From positions 121,572 to 185,571 of the forward strand of contig JAEZZM010000049.1 in NCBI GenBank assembly GCA_023418575.1: 64,000 nucleotides of DNA, written 5' to 3'. The position numbers and the translations under genes are program-made. Source of the DNA: Actinomycetes bacterium (GTDB lineage Bacteria; Actinomycetota; Coriobacteriia; Coriobacteriales; JAEZZM01). Within the stretch, counting starts at the first letter, position 1. Every line of letters starts with the position of its first letter. This document shows positions 42,347-51,794 of this stretch, piece by piece. Below the pieces are notes generated by a model. The model ran no database searches, was not told the DNA's origin, and worked only from the letters and a program-made list of their open reading frames with translations.

Positions 42347-43480
42347 ATGACTTTGACATCTGAATACCGGCATGAACCAGTCTTACTGGAAGAGATTGTT
42401 GAGGCACTGTCCTTAGTTTTAGAGCGTCGCCAGCCAAGGAAGAAAGGCCTTAAAACACTGCAAGACTCGGGCAGTGATTTTGGCCCTGTAGTATGTGATT
42501 GTACCTTGGGAGGGGCGGGGCACTCTAAAGCCTTTGCTTCTAAGCTTTTAGCTTATAACCAGGATTTACTAGAAGGCTTAGGCTTAAATACTCAGCCTAA
42601 ACTAGAGCTTTATACCCCTAAAGCTTTACTAGAGCTTGATCCTTTAGAACTTTGCTTTTTGCAAAAACAAGCTCTGCTTTTAGGTATAGATCAGGATGAT
42701 TTGGCCCTAGAAGTAGCCACGGCTCGCCTTAATGAACTTTGTCAAGACAAGTTAGTGCATAGGCAGCTTAAGGGCAATTTTTCTCAGCTGGATAGCTTGC
42801 TTGGCTCCATCAATTGTCCTGGCGTAGATTTCTTCTTGTTTGATATTGGTGTGAGTTCTCCACAATTTGATATCCCTGAGCGCGGCTTTTCTTATAGGCA
42901 TGATGCTCAATTAGATATGCGGATGGACCCGAGGAATCAAACCTTAAACGCACATGAGGTCATTAACACCTATAACGAAGCAGACCTCACTCGGATATTC
43001 CGCGCCTTTGGAGAAGAGAAGTTTTCCGCTCGTATCGCCCAGCGCATCTGCCAAAAACGTGCCTGCAAGCCTATAGATACTACGCTTGAGCTTGCTGAGC
43101 TTGTTAAAGAGGCAATACCAGCTGCTGCAAGAAGAGCAGGCGGCCATCCCGCAAAGCGCGTTTTTCAGGCTCTTAGAATTGAAGTAAACAAAGAGCTTGA
43201 GGTCTTAGAACATGCGCTTGAGCGAGCGCTAGCATGGCTTAGACCCCAAGGAGTTTTGGCGGTAATTTCTTATCACTCACTTGAAGATAGGCTCGTTAAA
43301 CAGATCTTTGCAAAGCACACGCAAAGCTGCATCTGTCCTCCAGATTTGCCGGTATGTAGCTGTGGCTTAAGCCCAGATATCAAAGTGCTAACAAAAAAGC
43401 CCCTTGTGGCTTCTGCTCAAGAGCTTGAGCGAAATCCTCGGTCAAGCAGCGCTAAGCTGCGGATTGCTCAAAAGCTCTAA
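42347..43480 (+). CDS. rsmH: 16S rRNA (cytosine-1402-N4) methyltransferase RsmH
   Basis: RsmH methylates C1402 in the ribosomal P site. The protein has 377 residues, about 65 more than usual. The extra residues sit between motif I (CDCTLGGAGHSKAF) and GIDQDDLAL, plus a short basic insert before motif I. The conserved core continues with FFLFDIGVSSPQFD, ERGFSYRHDAQLDMRMD, GGHPAKRVFQALRIEVN and SYHSLEDRLVK. AAAGGC precedes the ATG, 9 nt after mraZ. Confidence 0.95.
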   Translation: MTLTSEYRHEPVLLEEIVEALSLVLERRQPRKKGLKTLQDSGSDFGPVVCDCTLGGAGHSKAFASKLLAYNQDLLEGLGLNTQPKLELYTPKALLELDPLELCFLQKQALLLGIDQDDLALEVATARLNELCQDKLVHRQLKGNFSQLDSLLGSINCPGVDFFLFDIGVSSPQFDIPERGFSYRHDAQLDMRMDPRNQTLNAHEVINTYNEADLTRIFRAFGEEKFSARIAQRICQKRACKPIDTTLELAELVKEAIPAAARRAGGHPAKRVFQALRIEVNKELEVLEHALERALAWLRPQGVLAVISYHSLEDRLVKQIFAKHTQSCICPPDLPVCSCGLSPDIKVLTKKPLVASAQELERNPRSSSAKLRIAQKL

Positions 43481-43555
43481 GACGCATGCGCCATAAGGCG
43501 CAAAGGCCCTAAGGCGCAAGAGATAAGTAAAGACAACAGATAGGTTTATTATCCA

Positions 43556-43960
43556 ATGGCACAGGCAGCACAGAGATTTTCATACGCTAGCTACGAACAG
43601 GCTCTTCCTAAAGAGCGCACTACGCATAAACCGGCAGAGCTTGAGCTGGTAAGGGGAAGACGAGCTCAAGCTCGCCAAACTAAAGGCGGCATTCAAATGA
43701 ACCTTATAGCTATCGCAGCCTTAGTCTTTGTGCTTGTTTTGGGTATCTGTGCTTTGCGTGTTACGCTTTCAGCCTTAACTGTTAACACTATGATTCAAAA
43801 TACCAAAATCCAAAATGAAATAAATAGCACCCGAAGCCAAACTGATGACCTCCAAGTTCAACAGGCAGTATTTTCTAGTCCTGATCGCATTGAAAATATT
43901 GCAAAAGATGGTTTGGGTATGATACCTGCTAAGCAGGTTAGTGAGCTTGCACTTAATTAA
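43556..43960 (+). CDS. ftsL: Cell division protein FtsL-like
   Basis: The 134-residue protein has a basic cytoplasmic start, a single membrane segment (about 52-72) and a short extracellular coiled coil. Size, layout and place between rsmH and ftsI fit FtsL; sequence similarity within the family is always low. FtsL links FtsQ/DivIB and FtsI in the divisome. No clear ribosome site precedes ATG 43556. Confidence 0.8.
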   Translation: MAQAAQRFSYASYEQALPKERTTHKPAELELVRGRRAQARQTKGGIQMNLIAIAALVFVLVLGICALRVTLSALTVNTMIQNTKIQNEINSTRSQTDDLQVQQAVFSSPDRIENIAKDGLGMIPAKQVSELALN

Positions 43961-43963
43961 TCT

Positions 43964-46075
43964 TTGATTGGCCTTGCCATGTTGTATAGTATAGGGGAGC
44001 TCCTTGCAGCTCATGCTCATCCATATAGACCGCGTGATCCCTATTATACTGAGGGAGACTATGAGCAAGGCTCTTCTCGCACAAGTTCATCAAGAAGAAC
44101 TCATGCTTCATATTCGGCAGGTTCAAGCTCTCCAAGGCCATCTAGGCCACCACGCTTTCCCAGAAGAATAAATATTGCAAGAATACTTGACGGCCTCAGA
44201 TCATTTAAATTAGAGCAGGCAGATAGACGCCTGTTTCCTATTTTTTGCATCTTTCTATTTTTTGTGGCCTTAGTTTTAGTGCGCCTCTTTTGGTTTCAAG
44301 TGGTAAAAAGCTCTGCTTATGCCGAGCAGGCTCAAGTACAGCGCACAAGGGATATCACCATTCCAGCAAAACGAGGCACAATTTATGATCGCCAGGGCAA
44401 TGTTTTGGCAAAATCAGTAGAGTGCAAAACAATATATGCTAATCCCTCTGAAATTGACGCAAAAAATCTGAGCTTACTCACCAATATTGTGAGCGATACC
44501 TTAAATCTGGAAAAAGCTGAGGTCTTAGATAAGCTTTCTAAGCACGATAAAACATTCGTGTATATTGAGCACAAAATTGACAATAAGTTGGCTGATGAGC
44601 TTAGTCAGAATCTTGAAGAAGCTGGCATTCAAGGCTGCATCTATAAGCTTAAAGATCAAAAGCGCGTCTATCCTTATGGAGCTATAGGCGGAGAGGTCAT
44701 AGGTTCGGTAAACCGTGATGGCGATGGCTTGACGGGTCTAGAGAAATACTATGATACCTTGCTTAAAGGTACCGATGGAGAGCTCTTGATCCAAAGAGGG
44801 CGCTTAGGACAGCCCATTGCCGGAGGCATAGAAAAAGATCTTCCAGCTCAAGACGGCACCGATATTATCGTCAGCATAGATATAGAAATACAACAGCAGG
44901 CAGAAAAATCTGTGGCAGAAACGGTAGAAAAGTGGAGTGCAGATTCAGGCTCTGCTGTAGTAATGAGTCCAAAAACAGGAGAGATTTTAGCGGCTTGCTC
45001 TACGCCATTTTATGATCCATCTGATCTTTCAAGCGCCTCACCAGATGCCCTTAATTTGCGTCCGGTTACTGATGCTTATGAACCAGGATCCACCTTTAAG
45101 CCCTTGACAGCAGCCATGGCTCTTAATGAGGGGGTAAGCTCTCCTGAAAAAGGCTATACTGTGCCTCCTTCTCTTAAAGTTGGTACCCATAATGTTAAGG
45201 ATATTTTTGAGCATGGCACCATTGGCATGAGCCTGCGAGAAATCCTTATGCAGTCATCTAACATTGGTATTATCTTGGTTCAGCGCGAAGTGGGCGTCAA
45301 TACCTTTAGAAACTATCTTAAAAAGCTACATTTTGGTGAGCGCAGCGGCATAGATTTTGGCGGAGAAAGTGCGGGTATTATTGCTTCCGATGAAAACTGG
45401 GGTTCTGCAAACGCCGGCTTTAACTCCTTTGGTCAGGGTATTTCTGTGACCCCAATACAAATTTCGCGCGCTATGTCAGCTATTGCAGATGGTGGCCTTT
45501 TGCGCGTCCCTCATTTCTTGGTTGCAAAAAATGGTGAGCGCGTTTTATACCCAGAGCCCGAGCGCGTGTTTTCTGAGGCCGCAAGCGACCAGGTTGCAGA
45601 TATGATGAAGTCGGTAGTCTCAGAGGGTACTGGTAAGAATGGCCGCATTGAGGGCTATTCAATATCAGGTAAAACTGGTACAGCACAGCGTGCAAATCCC
45701 AACGGTAAGGGCTACCTTAAAAATTCAAATACCGCAAACTTCATTGGCTTTGGACCCACAGAAGATCCTGCTCTTTTGGTTTACGTGGTTGTTGATGGAA
45801 CTCCTGATGGTTTTGGTGGAACCACCGCAGGTCCTGCCTTTAGAGATATCATGAAAGTTGCGCTTAAGCGCCTCAATATAGCACCTTCAGATCTTAAGGC
45901 CTTTAATCAGGCAGATGAGATTGAGCGTGCACAGGAGCGTCAAGAGGAAGAGACACGTGAGAGATTGATTGAGCGCAAGCAGGAAGCAGAATCAGGGGAG
46001 TCTTCTGCTAAGAAAAAGAAAGAATCGAGCAAGAAGAGCAGCTCAGGTAGCACCAAAAAACGTGCCAGAAATTAG
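43964..46075 (+). CDS. ftsI: Penicillin-binding protein FtsI (PBP2/3 type)
   Basis: This septal transpeptidase has up to 703 residues. A disordered cytoplasmic start of ~90 residues, rich in Ser and Arg, is followed by a membrane segment (about 92-112), a dimerisation domain and the transpeptidase domain. The latter has SxxK in EPGSTFKPLT (Ser376 counted from TTG 43964), SSN in MQSSNIG and KTG in SGKTGTAQ. The tail is Lys- and Ser-rich. The start is uncertain: TTG 43964 or ATG 43979, both near the ftsL stop. AGGGGAG at 43992 lies inside the frame. Confidence 0.93.
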   Translation: MIGLAMLYSIGELLAAHAHPYRPRDPYYTEGDYEQGSSRTSSSRRTHASYSAGSSSPRPSRPPRFPRRINIARILDGLRSFKLEQADRRLFPIFCIFLFFVALVLVRLFWFQVVKSSAYAEQAQVQRTRDITIPAKRGTIYDRQGNVLAKSVECKTIYANPSEIDAKNLSLLTNIVSDTLNLEKAEVLDKLSKHDKTFVYIEHKIDNKLADELSQNLEEAGIQGCIYKLKDQKRVYPYGAIGGEVIGSVNRDGDGLTGLEKYYDTLLKGTDGELLIQRGRLGQPIAGGIEKDLPAQDGTDIIVSIDIEIQQQAEKSVAETVEKWSADSGSAVVMSPKTGEILAACSTPFYDPSDLSSASPDALNLRPVTDAYEPGSTFKPLTAAMALNEGVSSPEKGYTVPPSLKVGTHNVKDIFEHGTIGMSLREILMQSSNIGIILVQREVGVNTFRNYLKKLHFGERSGIDFGGESAGIIASDENWGSANAGFNSFGQGISVTPIQISRAMSAIADGGLLRVPHFLVAKNGERVLYPEPERVFSEAASDQVADMMKSVVSEGTGKNGRIEGYSISGKTGTAQRANPNGKGYLKNSNTANFIGFGPTEDPALLVYVVVDGTPDGFGGTTAGPAFRDIMKVALKRLNIAPSDLKAFNQADEIERAQERQEEETRERLIERKQEAESGESSAKKKKESSKKSSSGSTKKRARN

Positions 46076-46107
46076 CTGTTTTGCCGATAAAAACTTGGCG
46101 CCTAGAC

Positions 46108-46136
46108 AGATAAGCGCTTACGAAAGGCGCTTATCT
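46108..46136 (+). repeat. GC-rich hairpin between ftsI and murF
   Basis: AGATAAGCGC pairs perfectly with GCGCTTATCT over 10 bp around a 9-nt loop. No T run follows, so it is not a standard terminator. It sits ~30 nt before the murF start, where murE is often found in other genomes. Confidence 0.6.
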
Positions 46137-46168
46137 AAACTTAAGCTAGAAAGAATAGGTTATTGGTT

Positions 46169-47722
46169 ATGTCTATAAGCGGATCTCTCAAGCGGGATGC
46201 TATCATCTTTGCGCTTAAAGAATATGAGAGTATGAATCCTGATAAACTTAGCATTCTTTATGAACCTGGCGCAATTAATATATCCTTCGATGAGACCCAT
46301 GATATAGAGAGCTTTTCCTTAGATTCAAGAAAGCTTGATAAACACACAGCTTTTGTAGCATTTAAGGGCGAGCATTTTGATGCTAATGACTGTGTTATAG
46401 ATGCACTGAGCTTGGGTTCACCTCTTGTGATAATGAGTCAAAAGCTGGACAGGGATGCTGATGGGCAGCCAAGCCAAGAGCTGCTAGAGCTGCAAAATGC
46501 GGCACGAGCTAATCAGTCTATCTTAGTCTATGCCCAAGATCCTACAGAGCTTCTTCAAAGCTTGGCTCTGGCTTATCGGCTAAGGCTTAAGCTCAAAGCT
46601 TGCATAGGTATTACCGGCTCTGTGGGAAAGACCACCACCAAAGAAATGATGAGCAAGCTTGCGCGGCTGCGGTATAAAACACATGCAACCACAGGGAATT
46701 TTAATAATGAACTGGGATTGCCTCTTACTATTTTATCTGCGCCTCAAGACACAGAAATTCTCATTTTGGAGATGGGTATGTCGGCCTTGGGAGAGATTGC
46801 TCAACTAGCTTCTATTGCTAAACCCAGCCTGGGTATTATCACCAACGTTGGCGTGTCTCACTTGGGAAAACTGGGTAGCCGAGAGAATATAGCGCGCGCA
46901 AAATTTGAACTTGCTCAAGGCTTACAGCCAGGCTCATCCCTTATTCTGCACGAAGAAGATGACTACTTTGAATGGATGAAAGCGGCGATAACAGAGCAAA
47001 AACTTGATCTTGAGCTGCTTAGTTATTCTAGCGCTGCTGTGGACTATGAGCTTGATGAGCTGGGACGTCCTGAGTTTGGTTATAAGGGAGTACAGTTTAA
47101 GCTTTCTGTTCCAGGTGTGCATAACATTGCAAACGCTCTAGCTTGTATTACAGCCGCTGAATCTTTGGGAATTGAGCTTACTCAGGCTGCCCAAGCCCTC
47201 CATGAAAAGCTTCCCTCTTCTGGGCGCCAAGACATTATCGAATGCAAGGGCGTCAGAATAGTTGACGATAGCTACAATGCCAATCCAGTATCCATGCTTG
47301 CCTCTCTAAAGGCCTTTGCGTCTATGAAATGTGAGGGTAAAAAGTATGCAGTTTTAGGAGATATGGGGGAGCTTGGAGAACAAGAGGCTCAGTTGCACGC
47401 AGAGGTGGGAACTCAATTTGCGCGCTTAATATTAGATAAAAGCACAGCTACAGGGCAAAATCCTAAAGATGAAGAGTCAGGGCTTGCTAGGCCAAATATT
47501 GACACATATTTAATTTGTGTTGGAAAACTTAGCCATGAGATTGCCAAGGCTGCCAATTTTGAAGGATTGCCCGAGTCTAATATAATAATGTGCGGCTCAA
47601 TTGAAGAAGCACTACAAGAGCTTAAGGATCTCAAAGCAGGAGATGCTGTTTTGGTTAAGGCATCTAGGTCTGCTGGTCTTGAGCGCGTAGTGAAAGGACT
47701 AGTTGAACGTGCTAATTGGTAA
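46169..47722 (+). CDS. murF: UDP-MurNAc-tripeptide--D-Ala-D-Ala ligase MurF
   Basis: MurF adds D-Ala-D-Ala to the UDP-MurNAc-tripeptide. The product of about 517 residues has SLDSRKLDKHTAFVAFKGEHFD at the start, the ATP loop GITGSVGKTTTKEMM, TGNFNNELGLPLTIL, EMGMSALGEI, ITNVGVSHLGKLGSRENIA and DDSYNANPVSM. The MurF-specific TGNFNNxxGLP motif excludes MurE. A ~20-residue polar insert lies near 430. ATG 46169 is chosen for its family start. It overlaps mraY by about 14-20 nt. Confidence 0.93.
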   Translation: MSISGSLKRDAIIFALKEYESMNPDKLSILYEPGAINISFDETHDIESFSLDSRKLDKHTAFVAFKGEHFDANDCVIDALSLGSPLVIMSQKLDRDADGQPSQELLELQNAARANQSILVYAQDPTELLQSLALAYRLRLKLKACIGITGSVGKTTTKEMMSKLARLRYKTHATTGNFNNELGLPLTILSAPQDTEILILEMGMSALGEIAQLASIAKPSLGIITNVGVSHLGKLGSRENIARAKFELAQGLQPGSSLILHEEDDYFEWMKAAITEQKLDLELLSYSSAAVDYELDELGRPEFGYKGVQFKLSVPGVHNIANALACITAAESLGIELTQAAQALHEKLPSSGRQDIIECKGVRIVDDSYNANPVSMLASLKAFASMKCEGKKYAVLGDMGELGEQEAQLHAEVGTQFARLILDKSTATGQNPKDEESGLARPNIDTYLICVGKLSHEIAKAANFEGLPESNIIMCGSIEEALQELKDLKAGDAVLVKASRSAGLERVVKGLVERANW

Positions 47723-48740
47723 TCATAGCTATCCAACCTATCAGGTTTTTATAGCCCTGTTTGTATCGGTATTTTTAACCTTACTTTTTATGCCAGCTTT
47801 AATTAAGCTGTTGCGCTACCGCAAAATTGGACAACAGGTTAGAGCAGATGGTCCCCGTGGTCATCTGGTAAAACAGGGAACACCCACCATGGGTGGTATA
47901 GTAATGATTTTAATTACCCTTGTTACCTGCCTTTTATTTACGCGTTGGAACACCGAACTTATCTTGCTATTCATTGCCTTTTTGGCAACCGCTCTTCTGG
48001 GCTTTATTGATGACGTGTCCAAGGTTGCTTATAAGCGCTCTTTGGGTTTGCGCGTACACCACAAGCTAATCTTGCAGGCGATAATATCAAGCGTCTTTGC
48101 CTTGGGTGTGGTAAATATTTTGGATATCCCTCCCACAGTGAGTATTCCAGGCGTTAATTTAACCTTTGATTTAAGCCTCCTAAGCCTCCATTTTGGGGAT
48201 TTTCAAATTCCTCCTTTGTATCTGCTCTTTGTATTTTTATTTATGGCAGGCTTTTCAAATTCTGTTAATTTGACTGATGGTCTTGATGGTCTAGCTGCGG
48301 GTACCGTTATGATAGTCATGCTGGTTATGGCTATGATTGCCTTTAGATCAAACTCTCTACCTCTTGCAATTTTTGCTGCAAGCTGTGCAGGAACCTGTAT
48401 TGGCTTTTTATGGTTTAATTGCCACCCAGCAGAGATTTTTATGGGAGACACCGGATCTCTTGCCTTAGGTACTGCCTTTGCGGGTCTTGCAATTCTTACC
48501 CGTACAGAATTTATTTCACTTATTGTGGGAGCTTTATTTATTGCAGAGGCAATGAGCGATATTATCCAGGTTGCAAGCTTTAAGATGAGCGGAAAGAGAG
48601 CTTTTTTGATGGCTCCTATTCACCATCATTTTGAGAAAAAGGGCTGGTCTGAGACAACGGTAGTAATTCGCTTTTGGATTATTACTGCCGCTTGTGCAGC
48701 CTTGGGCTTTACCTTGTATTTCCAAGTAATGTTCCGATAA
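47709..48740 (+). CDS. mraY: Phospho-MurNAc-pentapeptide transferase MraY
   Basis: MraY makes lipid I on undecaprenyl phosphate in the membrane. The product of about 343 residues has ten hydrophobic segments and all family motifs: GTPTMGGIVMI, GFIDDVSKV (Asp pair), NLTDGLDGLAAG, FMGDTGSLALG and the MAPIHHHFEKKGWSE box. GTG 47709 and TTG 47703 are both possible starts after AAAGGA. It overlaps the end of murF. Confidence 0.96.
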   Translation: MLIGNHSYPTYQVFIALFVSVFLTLLFMPALIKLLRYRKIGQQVRADGPRGHLVKQGTPTMGGIVMILITLVTCLLFTRWNTELILLFIAFLATALLGFIDDVSKVAYKRSLGLRVHHKLILQAIISSVFALGVVNILDIPPTVSIPGVNLTFDLSLLSLHFGDFQIPPLYLLFVFLFMAGFSNSVNLTDGLDGLAAGTVMIVMLVMAMIAFRSNSLPLAIFAASCAGTCIGFLWFNCHPAEIFMGDTGSLALGTAFAGLAILTRTEFISLIVGALFIAEAMSDIIQVASFKMSGKRAFLMAPIHHHFEKKGWSETTVVIRFWIITAACAALGFTLYFQVMFR

Positions 48741-48759
48741 GAACGGAGCTGTTGGAGAG

Positions 48760-50426
48760 ATGAATCTAGCAAACTGCACTGGCTCTGAAAGTTCTGTACG
48801 CTCTGCAGCCTCTGCAAGCTCTACAAGCTCTGCTCTTGCAATAAAGCCTCATGTTCCAAGCATTTCAGCTGATTCTAAGATTTTAGTTGTGGGAGCAGGA
48901 AGTTCGGGTAAAGCTGCCTATGAACTTTGTTCTTTTTTGCAAGAACGTGGTGGTATTTACGCTTTTGAGCTTTGGGATCCCCATAAGGATATTTATGCGG
49001 AAGATAAGCGCTTAGATTTAGCAGAACAGCTCTCTTTTGAACACTATACTATAGGAGTGCTTTCTCCAGGTATCTCACCCTTTTCTCAGGAGTATGCACA
49101 GGCAAAATCTCTTTGTGATGAGCTTATTTCTGAGGTAGAACTTGCCTGGCGCATTTACCCACGTCCTGATCGCTGGCTTGCAATTACAGGAACGAATGGT
49201 AAAACAACTACCACGGCACTCACTACGCATATTTTTGAACATTCAAATAGGCGGGTTTGTGCAGTTGGAAATATAGGAAAAGCCTGTTCAAAGGCTGTTT
49301 TAGAATATCTGCAGGACTGTGAAAGGGCTTATAAGGAAGGGCAAAAAGCTTCTAGTCAAAACCCTGCCTCTCAAGAAGATATATCTACCCAAGCGCCATC
49401 TGCCCAAAAAACATCATCCAAAACCTGCTAGAATTTGCACGTAAGTCAGATGAGGCTCCTTATTTAGTTGCAGAACTTTCAAGCTTTCAGCTCTTTTTGT
49501 GCTCAAGCTTTAATCCTTGTGCCGCAGCCTTACTTAATATTAGTCCAGATCACCTGGAGTGGCATAAGAGCCAAGAGCATTATTGTGCTTCAAAATTTAA
49601 GCTATTTGAGGATGCGCCCGCTACCAGGACTTTAATACTTAGAGAGCAAGAGCTGCAAGATTATCCAAAGCTAGCTCAGAGCCTTGCCCATTCTCATGCC
49701 GCTATCTGTGTTTTGCTTAAAGAGAATACGCAGACCAGTAAGGCTGCAGTGCAAGAATCTTCTTCTAGTGATTATGCATACGTGCAAGAGCAGGATCTTT
49801 TTCTAGAGTGCTCTGGTGAAAAGTGTAGGCTGAGCAGTGCAGCTAATCTTAAGATTAAGGGCAGACATAACTTAGAAAACTGCCTAATGGCATCATATCT
49901 TGCCTATTCCTGTGGACTAAGCATAGAAGAAATTCGAGAAGCTATCACAAGTTTTACAGCTTTAGAGCATAGAATAGAATTTGTAGCCCAGATTGATTCT
50001 TGCTCTTTTTATAATGACTCAAAGGCTACAAATATTGATGCAGCCACACAGGCCTTAGGTGCCTTTGACGATAAGCCCTTGATCATCCTGTTAGGAGGGC
50101 ACGATAAGGGTGCAGATCTAAGTGCTTTTGCAGCCCGGGTCCTAGCTCGCTGTAAGGCTGCAATCTGCTTTGGAGAAGCCTCTGAGCTCTTTTATGCAGC
50201 ACTCAGCAAGGCTCAGCCAGAGCAGCTGCAGAGTAAAACTTGCAAGCTTATCAAAGCTTCCAACTTAAAGGAAGCTTTTGATCTCAGTTTGAAAGAGCTT
50301 GCAGCGGGAGATTGCGTGGTCTTATCGCCAGCATGCTCTTCATATGATGAGTTTAACAATTACCAAGAGCGCGGTAGATTTTTTAAAAGCCTTGTTCTTG
50401 AAAACGTGCAGAAAGGGGGAGAGTAA
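48760..50426 (+). pseudogene. murD: MurD (UDP-MurNAc-L-Ala--D-Glu ligase), split by a frame change
   Basis: The first frame (48760-49431) carries a ~40-residue Ser/Ala-rich extension, the Rossmann-like start ILVVGAGSSGKAAYEL and the ATP loop ITGTNGKTTTTALTTH, then stops after a low-complexity linker. The second frame, one base back, is open from 49356 to 50426 and carries NLLEFARKSDEAPYLVAELS, SFQLF, DHLEWH, YNDSKATNIDAA and SPACSSYDEF. One extra A in the run at 49406-49411 would restore a full MurD of ~555 residues. MurD is essential, so a sequencing or assembly error, or recoding, is likelier than a dead gene. Confidence 0.88.
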
Positions 50427-51697
50427 TGAGTATATTAAAGACCGTTTTGAATGCCAGAAAACAAAGCTCAAGCAAGGCTTCAAGTGCATCAAAGCGCAGC
50501 CTTAAGGATCTCCCTTCTGATATTTTAGTACCACGTATGCTGGTTATTGGAGCAGCTTTTCTCTTGGTATGTATTGGTCTGGTGATGATTTTTTCTGCTT
50601 CATCCATTGTTACTATTACCAAGTTTAATAATCCGTTTTACTATATCCAGCGTCAGTTAGTCTATGTAATAGCGGGTCTAATAGCTTGTGTCATAGCTAG
50701 CAAGCTTAATTACCGGCGCTATAGCATACTTATTTGCTGGATCTTTTGGGCGATTACCCTTATTGCCCTTGCATATGTTGCTTTTTCTTCTAAAGGTGCT
50801 CAAGCTTTGGGTGCAAAGCGCTGGCTTATGATCTTTGGTTTTACCTTTCAGCCTACTGAGTTTGCAAAAATTACCATACTTTTGCTTATGTCTTCTGCGC
50901 TTGCATCTTTTCATGAAAGGCGCATTGATTCAAGAACTTTGATTATCATAACGCTGGTGGGTGTAGCCTTGCCTCTTGGCCTAATCATTACGCAGCCAGA
51001 TTTGGGAAGCTGCATTATTATTGTGGTTACGCTTATCTGTCTTATCTGGCTTATGGGTCTACCGCTACGCTATCTGCTGTATACCTTTGGCACTGTTGCT
51101 CTTGTGGTGAGCATTTTTGTGCTCACTTCAGAATTTAGACGCAACCGTTTAATTGCAACATTTAATCCCTGGCTTGATGCCCAAGGAGCAGGTTACCAGC
51201 AGGTACAAGGTATTTATGCTCTCGCTTCGGGAGGCATATTTGGTCTAGGCTTAGGCAACTCCAGACAAAAGTTTTCTTATCTTCCAGAGGCCCATACAGA
51301 TTTTATCTTTGCCATCATTGGTGAAGAGCTGGGTCTTATCGGCGCCTTAATCATTATCATTTTATTTGTTGCGCTTATATTTGGTGGTCTGCAAATTGCA
51401 CGCAAGGCACCTGATATGATGGGCAAGTTAATTGCCTGTGGGGCCACCTCATGCATAGCTATTCAAGCAGGTATCAACCTTTTTTGCGTAGTGGGTTTCT
51501 TTCCGGTTACTGGTAAGCCCTTGCCCTTTTTAAGCTATGGTGGATCTTCTATCATTACTTCGCTGATCTTTGTGGGCCTTTTGCTTAATGTGTCGATAAT
51601 GACGGGCAAAACTGCTCACTTAGGAAGAACAAGAAAAGAGCAGCGCAAATCAGAGCGTGCCCAGCGCAGGAGAGCCTCCTTTACCATTGTAGACTAG
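50426..51697 (+). CDS. ftsW: Septal peptidoglycan glycosyltransferase FtsW
   Basis: This SEDS-family glycosyltransferase polymerises lipid II with FtsI at the septum. The 423-residue protein has about ten membrane segments, with GAKRWLMIFGFTFQPTEFAK, NPWLDAQGAGYQQVQGIYALASGG and the C-terminal PVTGKPLPFLSYGGSSI motif. The tail is basic. Its ATG overlaps the murD stop (TAATG). Confidence 0.95.
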   Translation: MSILKTVLNARKQSSSKASSASKRSLKDLPSDILVPRMLVIGAAFLLVCIGLVMIFSASSIVTITKFNNPFYYIQRQLVYVIAGLIACVIASKLNYRRYSILICWIFWAITLIALAYVAFSSKGAQALGAKRWLMIFGFTFQPTEFAKITILLLMSSALASFHERRIDSRTLIIITLVGVALPLGLIITQPDLGSCIIIVVTLICLIWLMGLPLRYLLYTFGTVALVVSIFVLTSEFRRNRLIATFNPWLDAQGAGYQQVQGIYALASGGIFGLGLGNSRQKFSYLPEAHTDFIFAIIGEELGLIGALIIIILFVALIFGGLQIARKAPDMMGKLIACGATSCIAIQAGINLFCVVGFFPVTGKPLPFLSYGGSSIITSLIFVGLLLNVSIMTGKTAHLGRTRKEQRKSERAQRRRASFTIVD

Positions 51698-51794
51698 GTA
51701 TCTGTAATAGGCTCACTTAAGTTTTAAGGGCTGTAAGCTCACTGTTTTAGGTGGTTTGCTTAGCTCTTAGACGCTCGTTCTTTTAGGAGCATTC

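Noticed and set aside
49405..49412. Programmed -1 frameshift on A-AAA-AAC in murD
   Set aside because: The heptamer is present as letters, but in the upstream frame the codons read CAA-AAA-ACA. Tandem slippage on it would need CAA to re-pair with CCA. A plain indel is the simpler reading, although single-tRNA slippage is not excluded.
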